A stretch of 64,000 bases of DNA, taken from the NCBI GenBank assembly GCA_947588325.1, contig CANPYH010000001.1, positions 22,558 through 86,557 of the forward strand, written 5' to 3'. The first letter of the stretch is position 1. Every line of letters starts with the position of its first letter. Source of the DNA: an uncultured Clostridia bacterium (GTDB taxonomy: Bacteria > Bacillota > Clostridia > Christensenellales > Pumilibacteraceae). Of this stretch, positions 8,696 to 16,208 are shown one piece after another. The position numbers and the translations under genes are program-made. The notes below the pieces were generated by a model. It was not told where the DNA came from. It made no database searches and saw only the letters and a program-made list of their open reading frames with translations.

Positions 8696-9307
8696 ATGGA
8701 AGTATCGGAAATTATCAAACAGCATAAGTTAGTACCCGTCGTTGTCATTGACAAGACGGAAAACGCGCAACCCACTCTGTCTGCTCTGGTACGCGGCGGT
8801 TTACCAATCGCGGAGATAACGTTCAGAACGGCTTGCGCACCGGACGTTATCCGCCTCGGCGTGCGAGAGTTTCCCGACATGCTGATTGGCGCGGGAACGG
8901 TAATTAACGCCGAGCAGTGCGCTTCCGCCATCGATTGCGGAGCCGCGTTCATCGTCTCTCCCGGTCTGGCGGAGGACGTTGCCGCTGTCTGCAAGGAGAG
9001 GGGAGTTCCGTACTTCCCCGGCGTAGTTACCCCCACGGAAATTATCAAGGCGATTTCTCTCGGGCTTACAGAGCTTAAGTTTTTCCCCGCGTCGGACTTC
9101 GGCGGGCTGAAAACGATTAAGGCTCTCTGTGCCGCATTCCCGTCCGTGCGCTTTATGCCGACGGGTGGCATAAACGAGGGTAACGTCCTCGAATATCTCG
9201 CCTATGAGAAAATCTTCGCTTGCGGCGGAAGCTGGATGATGAAAGGTACGCCGAGCGAGATAGAAGAAAAGACAAAACGCGCCGTCGCTCTCGTAAGCCG
9301 CGCATGA
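8696..9307 (+). CDS. eda: KDPG/KHG aldolase
   Basis: A 203-aa class I aldolase that splits 2-keto-3-deoxy-6-phosphogluconate into pyruvate and glyceraldehyde 3-phosphate. Seen: PVVVIDK near the start, ITFRTACAPDVI with the catalytic Glu region, LIGAGTVINAEQC, SPGLAEDVAAVC, the Schiff-base Lys in LTELKFFPAS, and MPTGGINEGNV. Size is normal for Eda. It lies 13 nt after uxaC and 10 nt before kdgK; the last two steps of the pathway are encoded side by side. Confidence 0.95.
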   Translation: MEVSEIIKQHKLVPVVVIDKTENAQPTLSALVRGGLPIAEITFRTACAPDVIRLGVREFPDMLIGAGTVINAEQCASAIDCGAAFIVSPGLAEDVAAVCKERGVPYFPGVVTPTEIIKAISLGLTELKFFPASDFGGLKTIKALCAAFPSVRFMPTGGINEGNVLEYLAYEKIFACGGSWMMKGTPSEIEEKTKRAVALVSRA

Positions 9308-9317
9308 GGAGAATACA

Positions 9318-10337
9318 ATGAAAGCGGTAACATTCGGTGAATTGATGTTAAGACTTGCGCCCGAAGGATATTACAGGTTCGTTCAGGCGGATAAATTGGG
9401 CGCTACATACGGCGGCGGCGAGGCCAACGTCGCGGTGTCTCTCGCCAATTTCGGCATAAACGCGGACTTTGTCAGCAAACTGCCCAAGAACGAGATAGGA
9501 CAGGCGGCGGTTAATTCCCTCCGCAGGTTCGGCGTCGGGACAAATAGTATCATTCGAGGAGGGGACAGAATAGGTATTTACTTCCTCGAAAAGGGAGCGA
9601 GCCAACGCCCGAGCAAGGTCATATACGACAGGGCTAACTCGGCGTTCGCGCTCTCCGATCCGACCGAGTACGATTGGGACAAAATATTGGACGGAGCGAC
9701 CTGGTTCCACTTCACTGGAATAACTCCCGCGCTCGGGGATAACTTGGTCGAGACGCTTAAGATTGCGCTTAAAACCGCCAAAGAAAGGGGCGTTACCGTA
9801 TCCTGCGACCTTAACTACCGCAAGAAATTGTGGTCGAGGGACAAGGCGCGTCAGGTTATGACCGAGTTAATGCCGTATGTGGACGTTTGCATATCCAACG
9901 AAGAGGACGCATACGACGTGTTCGGCATACAGGCGGGCAGTACCGACGTCAAGACGGGTGCGCTGGACAGAGAGGGCTATCGTTCGGTGGCTAAACAACT
10001 CGCCGATAAATTCGGCTTCAAATACGTCGCTATTACCCTCCGTACATCCGTATCGGCGAGCGATAACAAGTGGGCGGGCATGCTCTATGACGGCAATGAC
10101 TGCCATTTCTCCAAGGAGTATGCGGTGCATATCGTGGACAGAGTGGGCGGCGGAGACAGCTTCGGCGGCGGGCTGATATACTCGCTTATGAACGGTTATG
10201 ACGCGAAGAGCGCCATTGAGTTTGCCGTCGCGGCAAGCTGCCTCAAACATAGCATTGAGGGCGACTATAACATGGTTTCCGTTGCGGAAGTTAATGCGCT
10301 TGCGCTCGGGGACGGAAGCGGTCGCGTTCAAAGATAA
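9318..10337 (+). CDS. kdgK: 2-keto-3-deoxygluconate kinase (PfkB family)
   Basis: A 339-aa sugar kinase that phosphorylates KDG to KDPG. PfkB features: FGELMLRLAPEG at the N-terminus, GGGEANVAVSLANFG near residue 33, CDLNYRKKLW at about 162, and the ATP/catalytic signature DRVGGGDSFGGGL near residue 275 with the base Asp. The RKKLW stretch is typical of KdgK. It is the last gene of the operon, followed by a strong terminator. Confidence 0.93.
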   Translation: MKAVTFGELMLRLAPEGYYRFVQADKLGATYGGGEANVAVSLANFGINADFVSKLPKNEIGQAAVNSLRRFGVGTNSIIRGGDRIGIYFLEKGASQRPSKVIYDRANSAFALSDPTEYDWDKILDGATWFHFTGITPALGDNLVETLKIALKTAKERGVTVSCDLNYRKKLWSRDKARQVMTELMPYVDVCISNEEDAYDVFGIQAGSTDVKTGALDREGYRSVAKQLADKFGFKYVAITLRTSVSASDNKWAGMLYDGNDCHFSKEYAVHIVDRVGGGDSFGGGLIYSLMNGYDAKSAIEFAVAASCLKHSIEGDYNMVSVAEVNALALGDGSGRVQR

Positions 10338-10368
10338 TTTTTTCTCCCTTGGCGGCTTATGCCGCAAA

Positions 10369-10406
10369 GCAAAACAGCGGAACGCCACATCCGCTGTTTT
10401 GCTTTT
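10369..10406. terminator. Bidirectional terminator between kdgK and the GH2 gene
   Basis: A perfect 12-bp stem GCAAAACAGCGG (10369-10380) / CCGCTGTTTTGC (10391-10402) is followed by TTTTATAT on the plus strand. It separates two converging genes and probably serves both. Confidence 0.85.
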
Positions 10407-10419
10407 ATATATCCGAATT

Positions 10420-12408
10420 TTATTGTTTTTCCCAGCTCTTGTTATTGCCCTTCTTTCGCAACTTATACGACGGGTCGGGCGAATCGACGCGTATAATCTC
10501 CGCGTTGTCCGCAATCTCGCCGCACTTGGCGGTAAGCGAGTTTTTATCGGACAGCGGCACAATGAATTTGCACACCTTGCCCGATTGCTTGCCTATAAGC
10601 TCGCCGTTATTATACAATTCCGCACCGCCCGCATTGGTATAGACGGTAACATGCGTTGTCTTACCGCAACGATTAACGAAACGTTTCCCGCATATGTGGA
10701 TAAACGGCTCGTCCGACCAATACGCCTTATAGAGGTAGAACGCGTCCTTGCGGATCTTTCTGTCGAAGGTGATGAGACCCTTGTGGTTCATTCCCGGTTC
10801 GCCGCCCTGGTTGCGTGCGTCGGCGGCAAAGTCGAACATGTTCCAGACGTGCGTAGCCCAAAGATAGGGGCGTTGCTCGATTATGTCGAGGTATTTCTCG
10901 TGGAATATACACTGATATTCCTCGGTATTATCGCCGCGCTTGGGTTTTTCGGCGTGAAGCCCCGTCATTGCCTCCGCTCCGTACTCGGAAAGCCCCAACG
11001 GAACGGTCTTGTGCGCGCGGTGGAAACGGTCGAGCTTTCTTCCCGCAAGGGAGAAGAAGGGCAGATACCAGCCGTGATAGAGGTTGTACGACACGAGATC
11101 GGTTACATAGTTAAGTTTGTTCCGCACCCGCTTAATCATGTAGCAGGCGAGGACGGTAAGTCGGGTGTCGTCGAGCTTATGGCACATAGCGTTGATCTTC
11201 TTGTGACACTCGAGACGGTCGGCTCCCGCGCCGTGCATGGTTATTTCGTTGGATATGCACCAACATACAATGCAGGGGTGGTTGTACTGCTGTGCGATAA
11301 GCTCGCGCATCTGGCTTACGGCGTTGTCGTCCGCATTGTCCATGTGCTTGGAGATGTAGGGGATTTCCGCCCACACTACAAGACCTGCGCGGTCGCAAAG
11401 CTCATAGAAGTAATCGTCGTGCTGATAGTGCGAAAGCCTGACGGTGTTTGCGCCTATTTCCTTGATGAGCGCGATATCCTCTTCGTGCATGCTCGCGATA
11501 ATAGCGTTGCCTATCAACGGCCTGTCCTGGTGTCTGCATACGCCGCGAAGGGGGTATGACCGACCGTTAAGGAAGAAACCTTTTTCGGGATCCACATAGA
11601 AGGAGCGGAAACCGAACTGTGCGCTGACTTCGTCCGCGACTTCGGCGTACTCCGCCACATATACCAGTGAATTATATTCTCCGAGCGCCATAAGCTCGGC
11701 TTTGACTGTATAGAGATAGGGATCTTTGACGCCGTTCCAGAGGTGGGGAGAGGGAACTTCGATTGCAACGTCCTCGCCGATTTCGGTTGCGACGACCTTT
11801 CCGCTGCCGTCAAGCACGGTAACATGTACTTCGCCCCCGCCGACGACATACGATTTGACGCATACAATGCCCTTGCCGTCCTTGATTTCGGGCGTTATTT
11901 TGATTCCCGGCGAGCCGAGATGATCCATGTCGAAATGCGAGGGGGAGAGGGTAATAAGGTCCACGTCGCGATATATACCGCCGTAGAAAGTGAAGTCGGC
12001 GGTCTGCGGATATACCGTATCGTTTTTGCGGTTATCTGCCAACACCACGAGCAGGTTTTCCTTTTTGAGCGCGTCGGTTATGTCTACGCGGAATTTGGAA
12101 TACCCACCGTCGTGGGTGAACAATTTTTTGCCGTTAAGATATATATGAGCCGTTGAGTTTACGCCTTTGAATTGTAAATACGCCTTGCCGCCGCGCTCGA
12201 GCGGGGGAGCGGGGAACTTTTTGGCGTAACTGCTTACGCAACGAACATAGTCGTTTCCGCCGTCCTGCCCGTCCTTTCCGTTCCAGGTGTGCGGCAGATC
12301 CACATGCTCGCCCGTGAAATTCCGACATTCGTCGGCAAACGCTTTTTCGGCGTCGTCGTTTCCGAGGATAAATATCCAATCCTTGTTAAAGTTTACCGTC
12401 TTTCTCAT
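10420..12408 (-). CDS. GH2 glycosidase (beta-glucuronidase or beta-galactosidase type)
   Basis: A 662-aa enzyme without signal peptide, hence cytoplasmic. Order: sugar-binding jelly roll (LPHTWNGKDGQDGG near 40; YLNGKKLFTHDGGYSKF), Ig-like domain, TIM barrel with FFLNGRSYPLRGVCRHQDR, acid/base Glu in CWCISNE, nucleophile Glu in LSEYGAEAM, and MNHKGLITFDRK near 570. The NHK triplet fits the Asn-x-Lys motif that reads the glucuronate carboxylate in GUS enzymes, but related beta-galactosidases can carry similar triplets, so specificity is open. Uronate context favours glucuronidase. ATG 12408 is preferred over an in-frame start 45 nt upstream because GAGG precedes it. The gene faces kdgK and has its own operator. 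Confidence 0.88.
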   Translation of the reverse strand: MRKTVNFNKDWIFILGNDDAEKAFADECRNFTGEHVDLPHTWNGKDGQDGGNDYVRCVSSYAKKFPAPPLERGGKAYLQFKGVNSTAHIYLNGKKLFTHDGGYSKFRVDITDALKKENLLVVLADNRKNDTVYPQTADFTFYGGIYRDVDLITLSPSHFDMDHLGSPGIKITPEIKDGKGIVCVKSYVVGGGEVHVTVLDGSGKVVATEIGEDVAIEVPSPHLWNGVKDPYLYTVKAELMALGEYNSLVYVAEYAEVADEVSAQFGFRSFYVDPEKGFFLNGRSYPLRGVCRHQDRPLIGNAIIASMHEEDIALIKEIGANTVRLSHYQHDDYFYELCDRAGLVVWAEIPYISKHMDNADDNAVSQMRELIAQQYNHPCIVCWCISNEITMHGAGADRLECHKKINAMCHKLDDTRLTVLACYMIKRVRNKLNYVTDLVSYNLYHGWYLPFFSLAGRKLDRFHRAHKTVPLGLSEYGAEAMTGLHAEKPKRGDNTEEYQCIFHEKYLDIIEQRPYLWATHVWNMFDFAADARNQGGEPGMNHKGLITFDRKIRKDAFYLYKAYWSDEPFIHICGKRFVNRCGKTTHVTVYTNAGGAELYNNGELIGKQSGKVCKFIVPLSDKNSLTAKCGEIADNAEIIRVDSPDPSYKLRKKGNNKSWEKQ

Positions 12409-12441
12409 AATCAAATTCCTCAAATCACCGCTTATCGATTT

Positions 12442-12498
12442 ATTATAACACATACCCGCCGCCCGCGCAATTGCATTTATCTGCCAATGTTATTGCAT
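12442..12498 (-). promoter_or_regulatory. Predicted AraC-type operator and promoter of the GH2 gene
   Basis: Read on the minus strand: ATGCAAT (12492-12498), 15 bp, ATGCAAT (12470-12476) running into a -35 TTGCGC (12465-12470), 17 bp, TATAAT (12442-12447). Half-site spacing (22 bp) and overlap of the proximal half-site with the -35 by one base equal those at 2311-2367, arguing for one regulator acting on both. Confidence 0.62.
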
Positions 12499-12563
12499 TT
12501 CTTTTTTGGGGCGACTTCGGACGGCTAAAATTCCGAATCATGTCGGCGTGTGCCGCAACACTC

Positions 12564-12592
12564 TTGACAATATGCGCAAAATGTGACATAAT
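12564..12592 (+). promoter_or_regulatory. Strong rightward sigma-A promoter, antisense to tRNA-Trp
   Basis: TTGACA (12564-12569), 17 bp, CATAAT (12587-12592). No open frame follows closely. The transcript would cross the tRNA-Trp gene in antisense and could enter proC, for which no better promoter is seen. Confidence 0.6.
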
Positions 12593-12618
12593 AACATCGC
12601 TTGAACGGGGATTGGCGT

Positions 12619-12650
12619 GAAAAAAACCGCGCCCGATTGTTCGGACGCGG
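12619..12650 (-). terminator. Terminator of tRNA-Trp
   Basis: On the minus strand a 10-bp stem (12641-12650 with 12627-12636, one G-T pair) and a 4-nt loop are followed by seven T residues, just beyond the CCA end of the tRNA. Confidence 0.88.
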
Positions 12651-12656
12651 CGCTCA

Positions 12657-12730
12657 TGGCAGGGGATGAGAGAATCGAACTCCCACCAAAGGTTTTGGAG
12701 ACCCTTGTCATACCACTAGACTAATCCCCT
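12657..12730 (-). tRNA. tRNA-Trp (anticodon CCA)
   Basis: The minus strand folds as a cloverleaf: acceptor AGGGGAT/ATCCCCT, D-arm with AGTGGTA, anticodon loop CTCCAAA, T-arm GGGAG-TTCGATT-CTCTC. The discriminator is G and the 3' CCA is encoded. It reads UGG codons. Confidence 0.96.
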
Positions 12731-12741
12731 ATGCCGCGAGT

Positions 12742-12771
12742 ATTATATTATATCCGACAGTGATTTGTCAA
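12742..12771 (-). promoter_or_regulatory. Promoter of tRNA-Trp
   Basis: On the minus strand TTGACA (12766-12771), 18 bp, TATAAT (12742-12747), both perfect matches to consensus, ending about 12 bp before the tRNA. Confidence 0.8.
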
Positions 12772-12788
12772 ATGTTTTGGAGTTTATT

Positions 12789-13574
12789 ATGAACAAATGC
12801 AAGGTAGGTTTTATAGGTTACGGCAATATGGCAAAAGCGATTGCCGATTCTCTCGTCGGGAACGACCTGATTGACGGGATATATGCGAGCGATATAAACT
12901 GCAGCGCGGGAAACGGCGTTGCGACTATGCTCGGGTCCAACGCGGAGGTCGTTGCAAAGTCTGACTACGTGTTTTTGTCCGTCAAACCGCAATCGGCGGA
13001 AGAGGCGCTTCGCGGTCTCGACTTCGGCGGTAAAATCGTTATCTCCATCATGGCGGGTAAGGATATAGCCGCGATATCGGGAATGTGCGCGGGTGCGACG
13101 AAGATAGTCAGGGTCATGCCCAATCTTTGCGCCCGTGTAAAGAAGGCGGTCAATGCCTATTGCTGCGTCGGGCTTAACGATGAGGAAGAAAGAACCGTCG
13201 CGGTGTTCCTCGGTTCCTTCGGTCTTGCCGCAAAGCTCGACGAGAGTTTCTTCGACGTAATAACGGGGCTTACGGGTTCCTCTCCCGCATACACCTTCAG
13301 ATACGCAAAAGCGATGACGGAGTGCGGAGTTAAACATGGGTTGAGCTTTGAACAGTCCAAGGAGCTTGTGCTCTATTGCGTCGCGGCGTGCATGGATGTG
13401 CTTAAATCGGCAAATAGTATGGACGAAATGCAGACTACTATCAATAATGTGTGCAGCAAGGGCGGAACGACGATCGAGGGAATATATAAACTCGACGAAG
13501 GCAAATTCGACGAGACGGTCATCTCCGCTATCGACGCGGCTATAGCGCGTAGCGTCGAACTCGGAAAGAAATGA
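12789..13574 (+). CDS. proC: Pyrroline-5-carboxylate reductase
   Basis: A 261-aa enzyme catalysing the last step of proline synthesis. N-terminal Rossmann motif VGFIGYGNMAKAI, SVKPQ at about 66, SIMAGKDIAAI, VRVMPNL, and the C-terminal signature VCSKGGTTIEGI needed for the dimer and substrate pocket. ATG 12789 is used because TTTTGGAG precedes it. The stop overlaps rnhA by 4 nt (ATGA). proA lies far away at 56 kb and proB is not in the window. Confidence 0.95.
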   Translation: MNKCKVGFIGYGNMAKAIADSLVGNDLIDGIYASDINCSAGNGVATMLGSNAEVVAKSDYVFLSVKPQSAEEALRGLDFGGKIVISIMAGKDIAAISGMCAGATKIVRVMPNLCARVKKAVNAYCCVGLNDEEERTVAVFLGSFGLAAKLDESFFDVITGLTGSSPAYTFRYAKAMTECGVKHGLSFEQSKELVLYCVAACMDVLKSANSMDEMQTTINNVCSKGGTTIEGIYKLDEGKFDETVISAIDAAIARSVELGKK

Positions 13575-13990
13575 AAAAGGTACTGTTATACACAGACGGA
13601 GCATGCAGCGGCAATCCCGGAAAAGGGGGATGGGCGTGTGTGCTTATATACGGCCCTCACAAACGCGAATTGAGCGGCGGCGAAAATTATACGACCAACA
13701 ACCAAATGGAGCTTAAAGCGGTCATAGAAGGGCTTTCCGCGCTTAAAGAGCAGTGCGAAGTGGAAGTTTTCAGCGACTCCGCCTATGTCGTCAATGCCTT
13801 TACCGAGGATTGGATAGGCGGCTGGGATAAGCGTGGCTGGAAGAACGTCAAGAACGCCGAGATGTGGCATGAGCTTATCGCCCTTACGCGCCAACATAAT
13901 GTGCGCTTTCGAAAGGTTAAGGGGCATGCGGACGACGAAATGAACAATCGCTGCGACGAGCTGGCGAGACAGGAAATTACCAAACTTTAA
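13571..13990 (+). CDS. rnhA: Ribonuclease HI
   Basis: A 139-aa nuclease that cuts the RNA strand of RNA-DNA hybrids. All catalytic positions are visible: Asp in YTDGACSGNPGKGGW, Glu in NQMELKAVIEGL, Asp in FSDSAYV, and His and Asp in KGHADDEMNNRCDELA. It has the normal length for the single-domain enzyme and no N-terminal hybrid-binding domain. It starts inside the proC stop. Confidence 0.96.
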   Translation: MKKVLLYTDGACSGNPGKGGWACVLIYGPHKRELSGGENYTTNNQMELKAVIEGLSALKEQCEVEVFSDSAYVVNAFTEDWIGGWDKRGWKNVKNAEMWHELIALTRQHNVRFRKVKGHADDEMNNRCDELARQEITKL

Positions 13991-13991
13991 T

Positions 13992-14714
13992 ATGGCGAAA
14001 CACAATAAAACTTTTTCTTTCGTGAGAAAGATAATATTGATTGTCGCGGTATGCGCTACGGTGATAGCGGTGTGCGCCACGATCTTCAACGCCTTCGGGC
14101 TGTGGGAAAAGTTCCACAGCCTTGACGCCATACGCGAGTGGATGGCGTCCTTCGGCGCCTGGGGACTTGTGGTCTATGGCGCGATAGTGTTTTTGCAGGT
14201 GGTAGTACTGCCCATTCCGTCTACGCTGACCAACCTTGCTGCGGTGCTTGTTTTCGGCAACAGACCATGGTCGGTGTTCTTCGTCACCGTCGGTTGCACG
14301 CTGTTAGGCTCCTTTGTATGTTTCTATCTCGGCAGGTTTTTCGGTAAAAAAGTCGTCGCCTGGCTGGTCGGCGCGGAAAAGACGGAGAAATATGCGCGCT
14401 TACTCGAAAAGAAGGGATATCTCTTCTTCATACTCATGATGGTATTGCCCTGTTTTCCCGACGATGTACTGTGTATGGTCGCGGGGCTGAGCACTATGAA
14501 AGTGTGGGTTTTCGCAATAATTATCGCGCTTACTCGTCCCGTAATGATAGCGTTGATAACCTTCCTCGGTCAGCCCGTCATAGACGCGCTTGACAGCTGG
14601 GGAATACCCGTGTCGATAGGAATTTTTGTGCTCATAATCGCCGCCGTCATAGGCGTTATGTTTATCCGCGACAAAAAGAGAGATAGCAAAAAGAAAATAG
14701 AAATAACAAAATAA
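13992..14714 (+). CDS. TVP38/TMEM64 (DedA-like) membrane protein
   Basis: A 240-aa integral membrane protein. A first hydrophobic segment (IILIVAVCATVIAVCATIF) is followed by the family core WGLVVYGAIVFLQVVVLPIPST, the LLGSFVCFYLGRFFGKK stretch, and the FILMMVLPCFPDDVLCMVAGLS block typical of the SNARE-associated/VTT domain. Such proteins are linked to lipid scrambling or flippase activity. It starts one base after rnhA and ends the proC operon. Substrate unknown. Confidence 0.88.
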   Translation: MAKHNKTFSFVRKIILIVAVCATVIAVCATIFNAFGLWEKFHSLDAIREWMASFGAWGLVVYGAIVFLQVVVLPIPSTLTNLAAVLVFGNRPWSVFFVTVGCTLLGSFVCFYLGRFFGKKVVAWLVGAEKTEKYARLLEKKGYLFFILMMVLPCFPDDVLCMVAGLSTMKVWVFAIIIALTRPVMIALITFLGQPVIDALDSWGIPVSIGIFVLIIAAVIGVMFIRDKKRDSKKKIEITK

Positions 14715-14763
14715 TTAAGAACTCGGTTAAACGCTTAACAAACCACAATTAAAATAACTAACA

Positions 14764-14800
14764 AAACAGTCCCGAGGCGGTTGCTTGGGACTGTTTGTGT
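14764..14800. terminator. Terminator between TVP38 gene and argH
   Basis: A 10-bp perfect stem AAACAGTCCC (14764-14773) / GGGACTGTTT (14787-14796). On the minus strand it is followed by TGTTAG; on the plus strand by GTGTTATCGTTT. It lies between converging genes. Confidence 0.65.
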
Positions 14801-14824
14801 TATCGTTTAATGTTGTTTGCCGCA

Positions 14825-16195
14825 TCAGGCTTTGGTAAGGAATTTTTTCATCTTGTCGATCTCGTCCTTCATGGCTTTTGCGGAAGGGGAGCCGGGTGCG
14901 GTGCGGCGGGCAATGGCGTTTTCGGGCTTTATGACGTCGAAGATATCTTCGAGGAAGTCGCCGAATTTATTATACTCTTCGAGAGTAAGCGTTTGAAGCG
15001 TCTTGCCGTTCTTGATACAGTATACAACGAGCTGACCTATTATCGAGTGCGCGTCGCGGAAAGGCACGCCCTTATTCGCGAGGTAATCCGCGCACTCCGT
15101 TGCGCTCGTAAAGCCGCCGTCGGTGCATTCGCGCAGTCTTTGCTTGTTGATCTTCATGTCGCCGAGAAGCGCCGTAAAGACGTTAAGGCAGGCTTTAAGC
15201 GTGTCGTAGGCGTCGAAAACGCACTCCTTATCCTCTTGCAAATCCTTGTCGTAGGCGAGGGGAATACCCTTCATAACCGTCAATATGCTCATGAGATCCC
15301 CGTATACGCGACCCGTTTTGCCGCGGAGCAGTTCGTTCATGTCGGGGTTTTTCTTTTGCGGCATAATGCTCGAGCCCGTCGAGAATTTATCGCTCAGCTC
15401 GACGTACTTATATTCGTCCGATGACCAGATGATTATTTCTTCGGAGAAGCGTGACAGGTGCATCATAGCGACAGAAGCGGCGCTTATGAAGTCTATTACG
15501 AAGTCGCGATCACTGACGGCGTCCATGGAGTTGGCGGTAATGGCGGGGAAGCCGAGAAGTTCGGCAACCATTTTGCGGTCGATAGGGTAAGCCGTGGAGG
15601 TGCAAGCTCCGCTTCCGAGCGGCATTACGTCAATGCGTTCGAGCGCGCTCTTAAAGCGGGAAATATCGCGGGCAAACATCTCCGCATACGCCATGAAATG
15701 GTGCGCAAGGGTGGTAGGCTGCGCTTTCTGCAAGTGCGTGAACGCGGGCATAACGGTATCGAGATTTTTCTCCGATATCCCGACCAGCCGTTTTATCAGC
15801 GCCTTTATCAGCGTGATAATATCCTTTGCGGCGTCGCGGAGGAAGAGCCTTATATCGAGGGCGACCTGATCGTTACGGGACCTGCCCGTGTGCAGCTTTT
15901 TTCCGACCGCGCCTATGCGTGCGACCAGCTCGTTTTCGACGAAGGAATGTATGTCCTCGGCGTCGTTAATAACCGTCATTCCGCTTTCTATATCCGCAAG
16001 AATGCCGTCGAGCCCCTTGACTATTATGTCCGACTCGGCAGAAGGAATAATGCCGCACTTGCCAAGCATAGTGCAGTGAGCCTTACTGCCCATTATGTCG
16101 TAGCGATAGAGCCGCTTGTCGAAATCGAGGGAGCTGTTAAAGCTGTCAGCAGCCTTATCGGTTTCGCCTTCGAACCTTCCCGACCAAAGTTTCAT
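14825..16195 (-). CDS. argH: Argininosuccinate lyase
   Basis: A 456-aa fumarase-superfamily enzyme that splits argininosuccinate into arginine and fumarate. Diagnostic stretches: MKLWSGRFEGETDKAADSFN at the start, HTGRSRNDQVALD (about 107-119), THLQKAQPTTLAHH, and the signature loop TGSSIMPQKKNPD with the catalytic Ser near residue 280. Length is typical. It begins 13 nt after argG, in the same operon. Confidence 0.97.
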   Translation of the reverse strand: MKLWSGRFEGETDKAADSFNSSLDFDKRLYRYDIMGSKAHCTMLGKCGIIPSAESDIIVKGLDGILADIESGMTVINDAEDIHSFVENELVARIGAVGKKLHTGRSRNDQVALDIRLFLRDAAKDIITLIKALIKRLVGISEKNLDTVMPAFTHLQKAQPTTLAHHFMAYAEMFARDISRFKSALERIDVMPLGSGACTSTAYPIDRKMVAELLGFPAITANSMDAVSDRDFVIDFISAASVAMMHLSRFSEEIIIWSSDEYKYVELSDKFSTGSSIMPQKKNPDMNELLRGKTGRVYGDLMSILTVMKGIPLAYDKDLQEDKECVFDAYDTLKACLNVFTALLGDMKINKQRLRECTDGGFTSATECADYLANKGVPFRDAHSIIGQLVVYCIKNGKTLQTLTLEEYNKFGDFLEDIFDVIKPENAIARRTAPGSPSAKAMKDEIDKMKKFLTKA

Positions 16196-16208
16196 TTATT
16201 TTCTATCC

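Noticed and set aside
10198..11559. A 453-codon plus-strand open frame opposite the GH2 gene
   Set aside because: It mirrors a clear GH2 protein in high-GC codon positions, has no ribosome site and no family features; it is a shadow.
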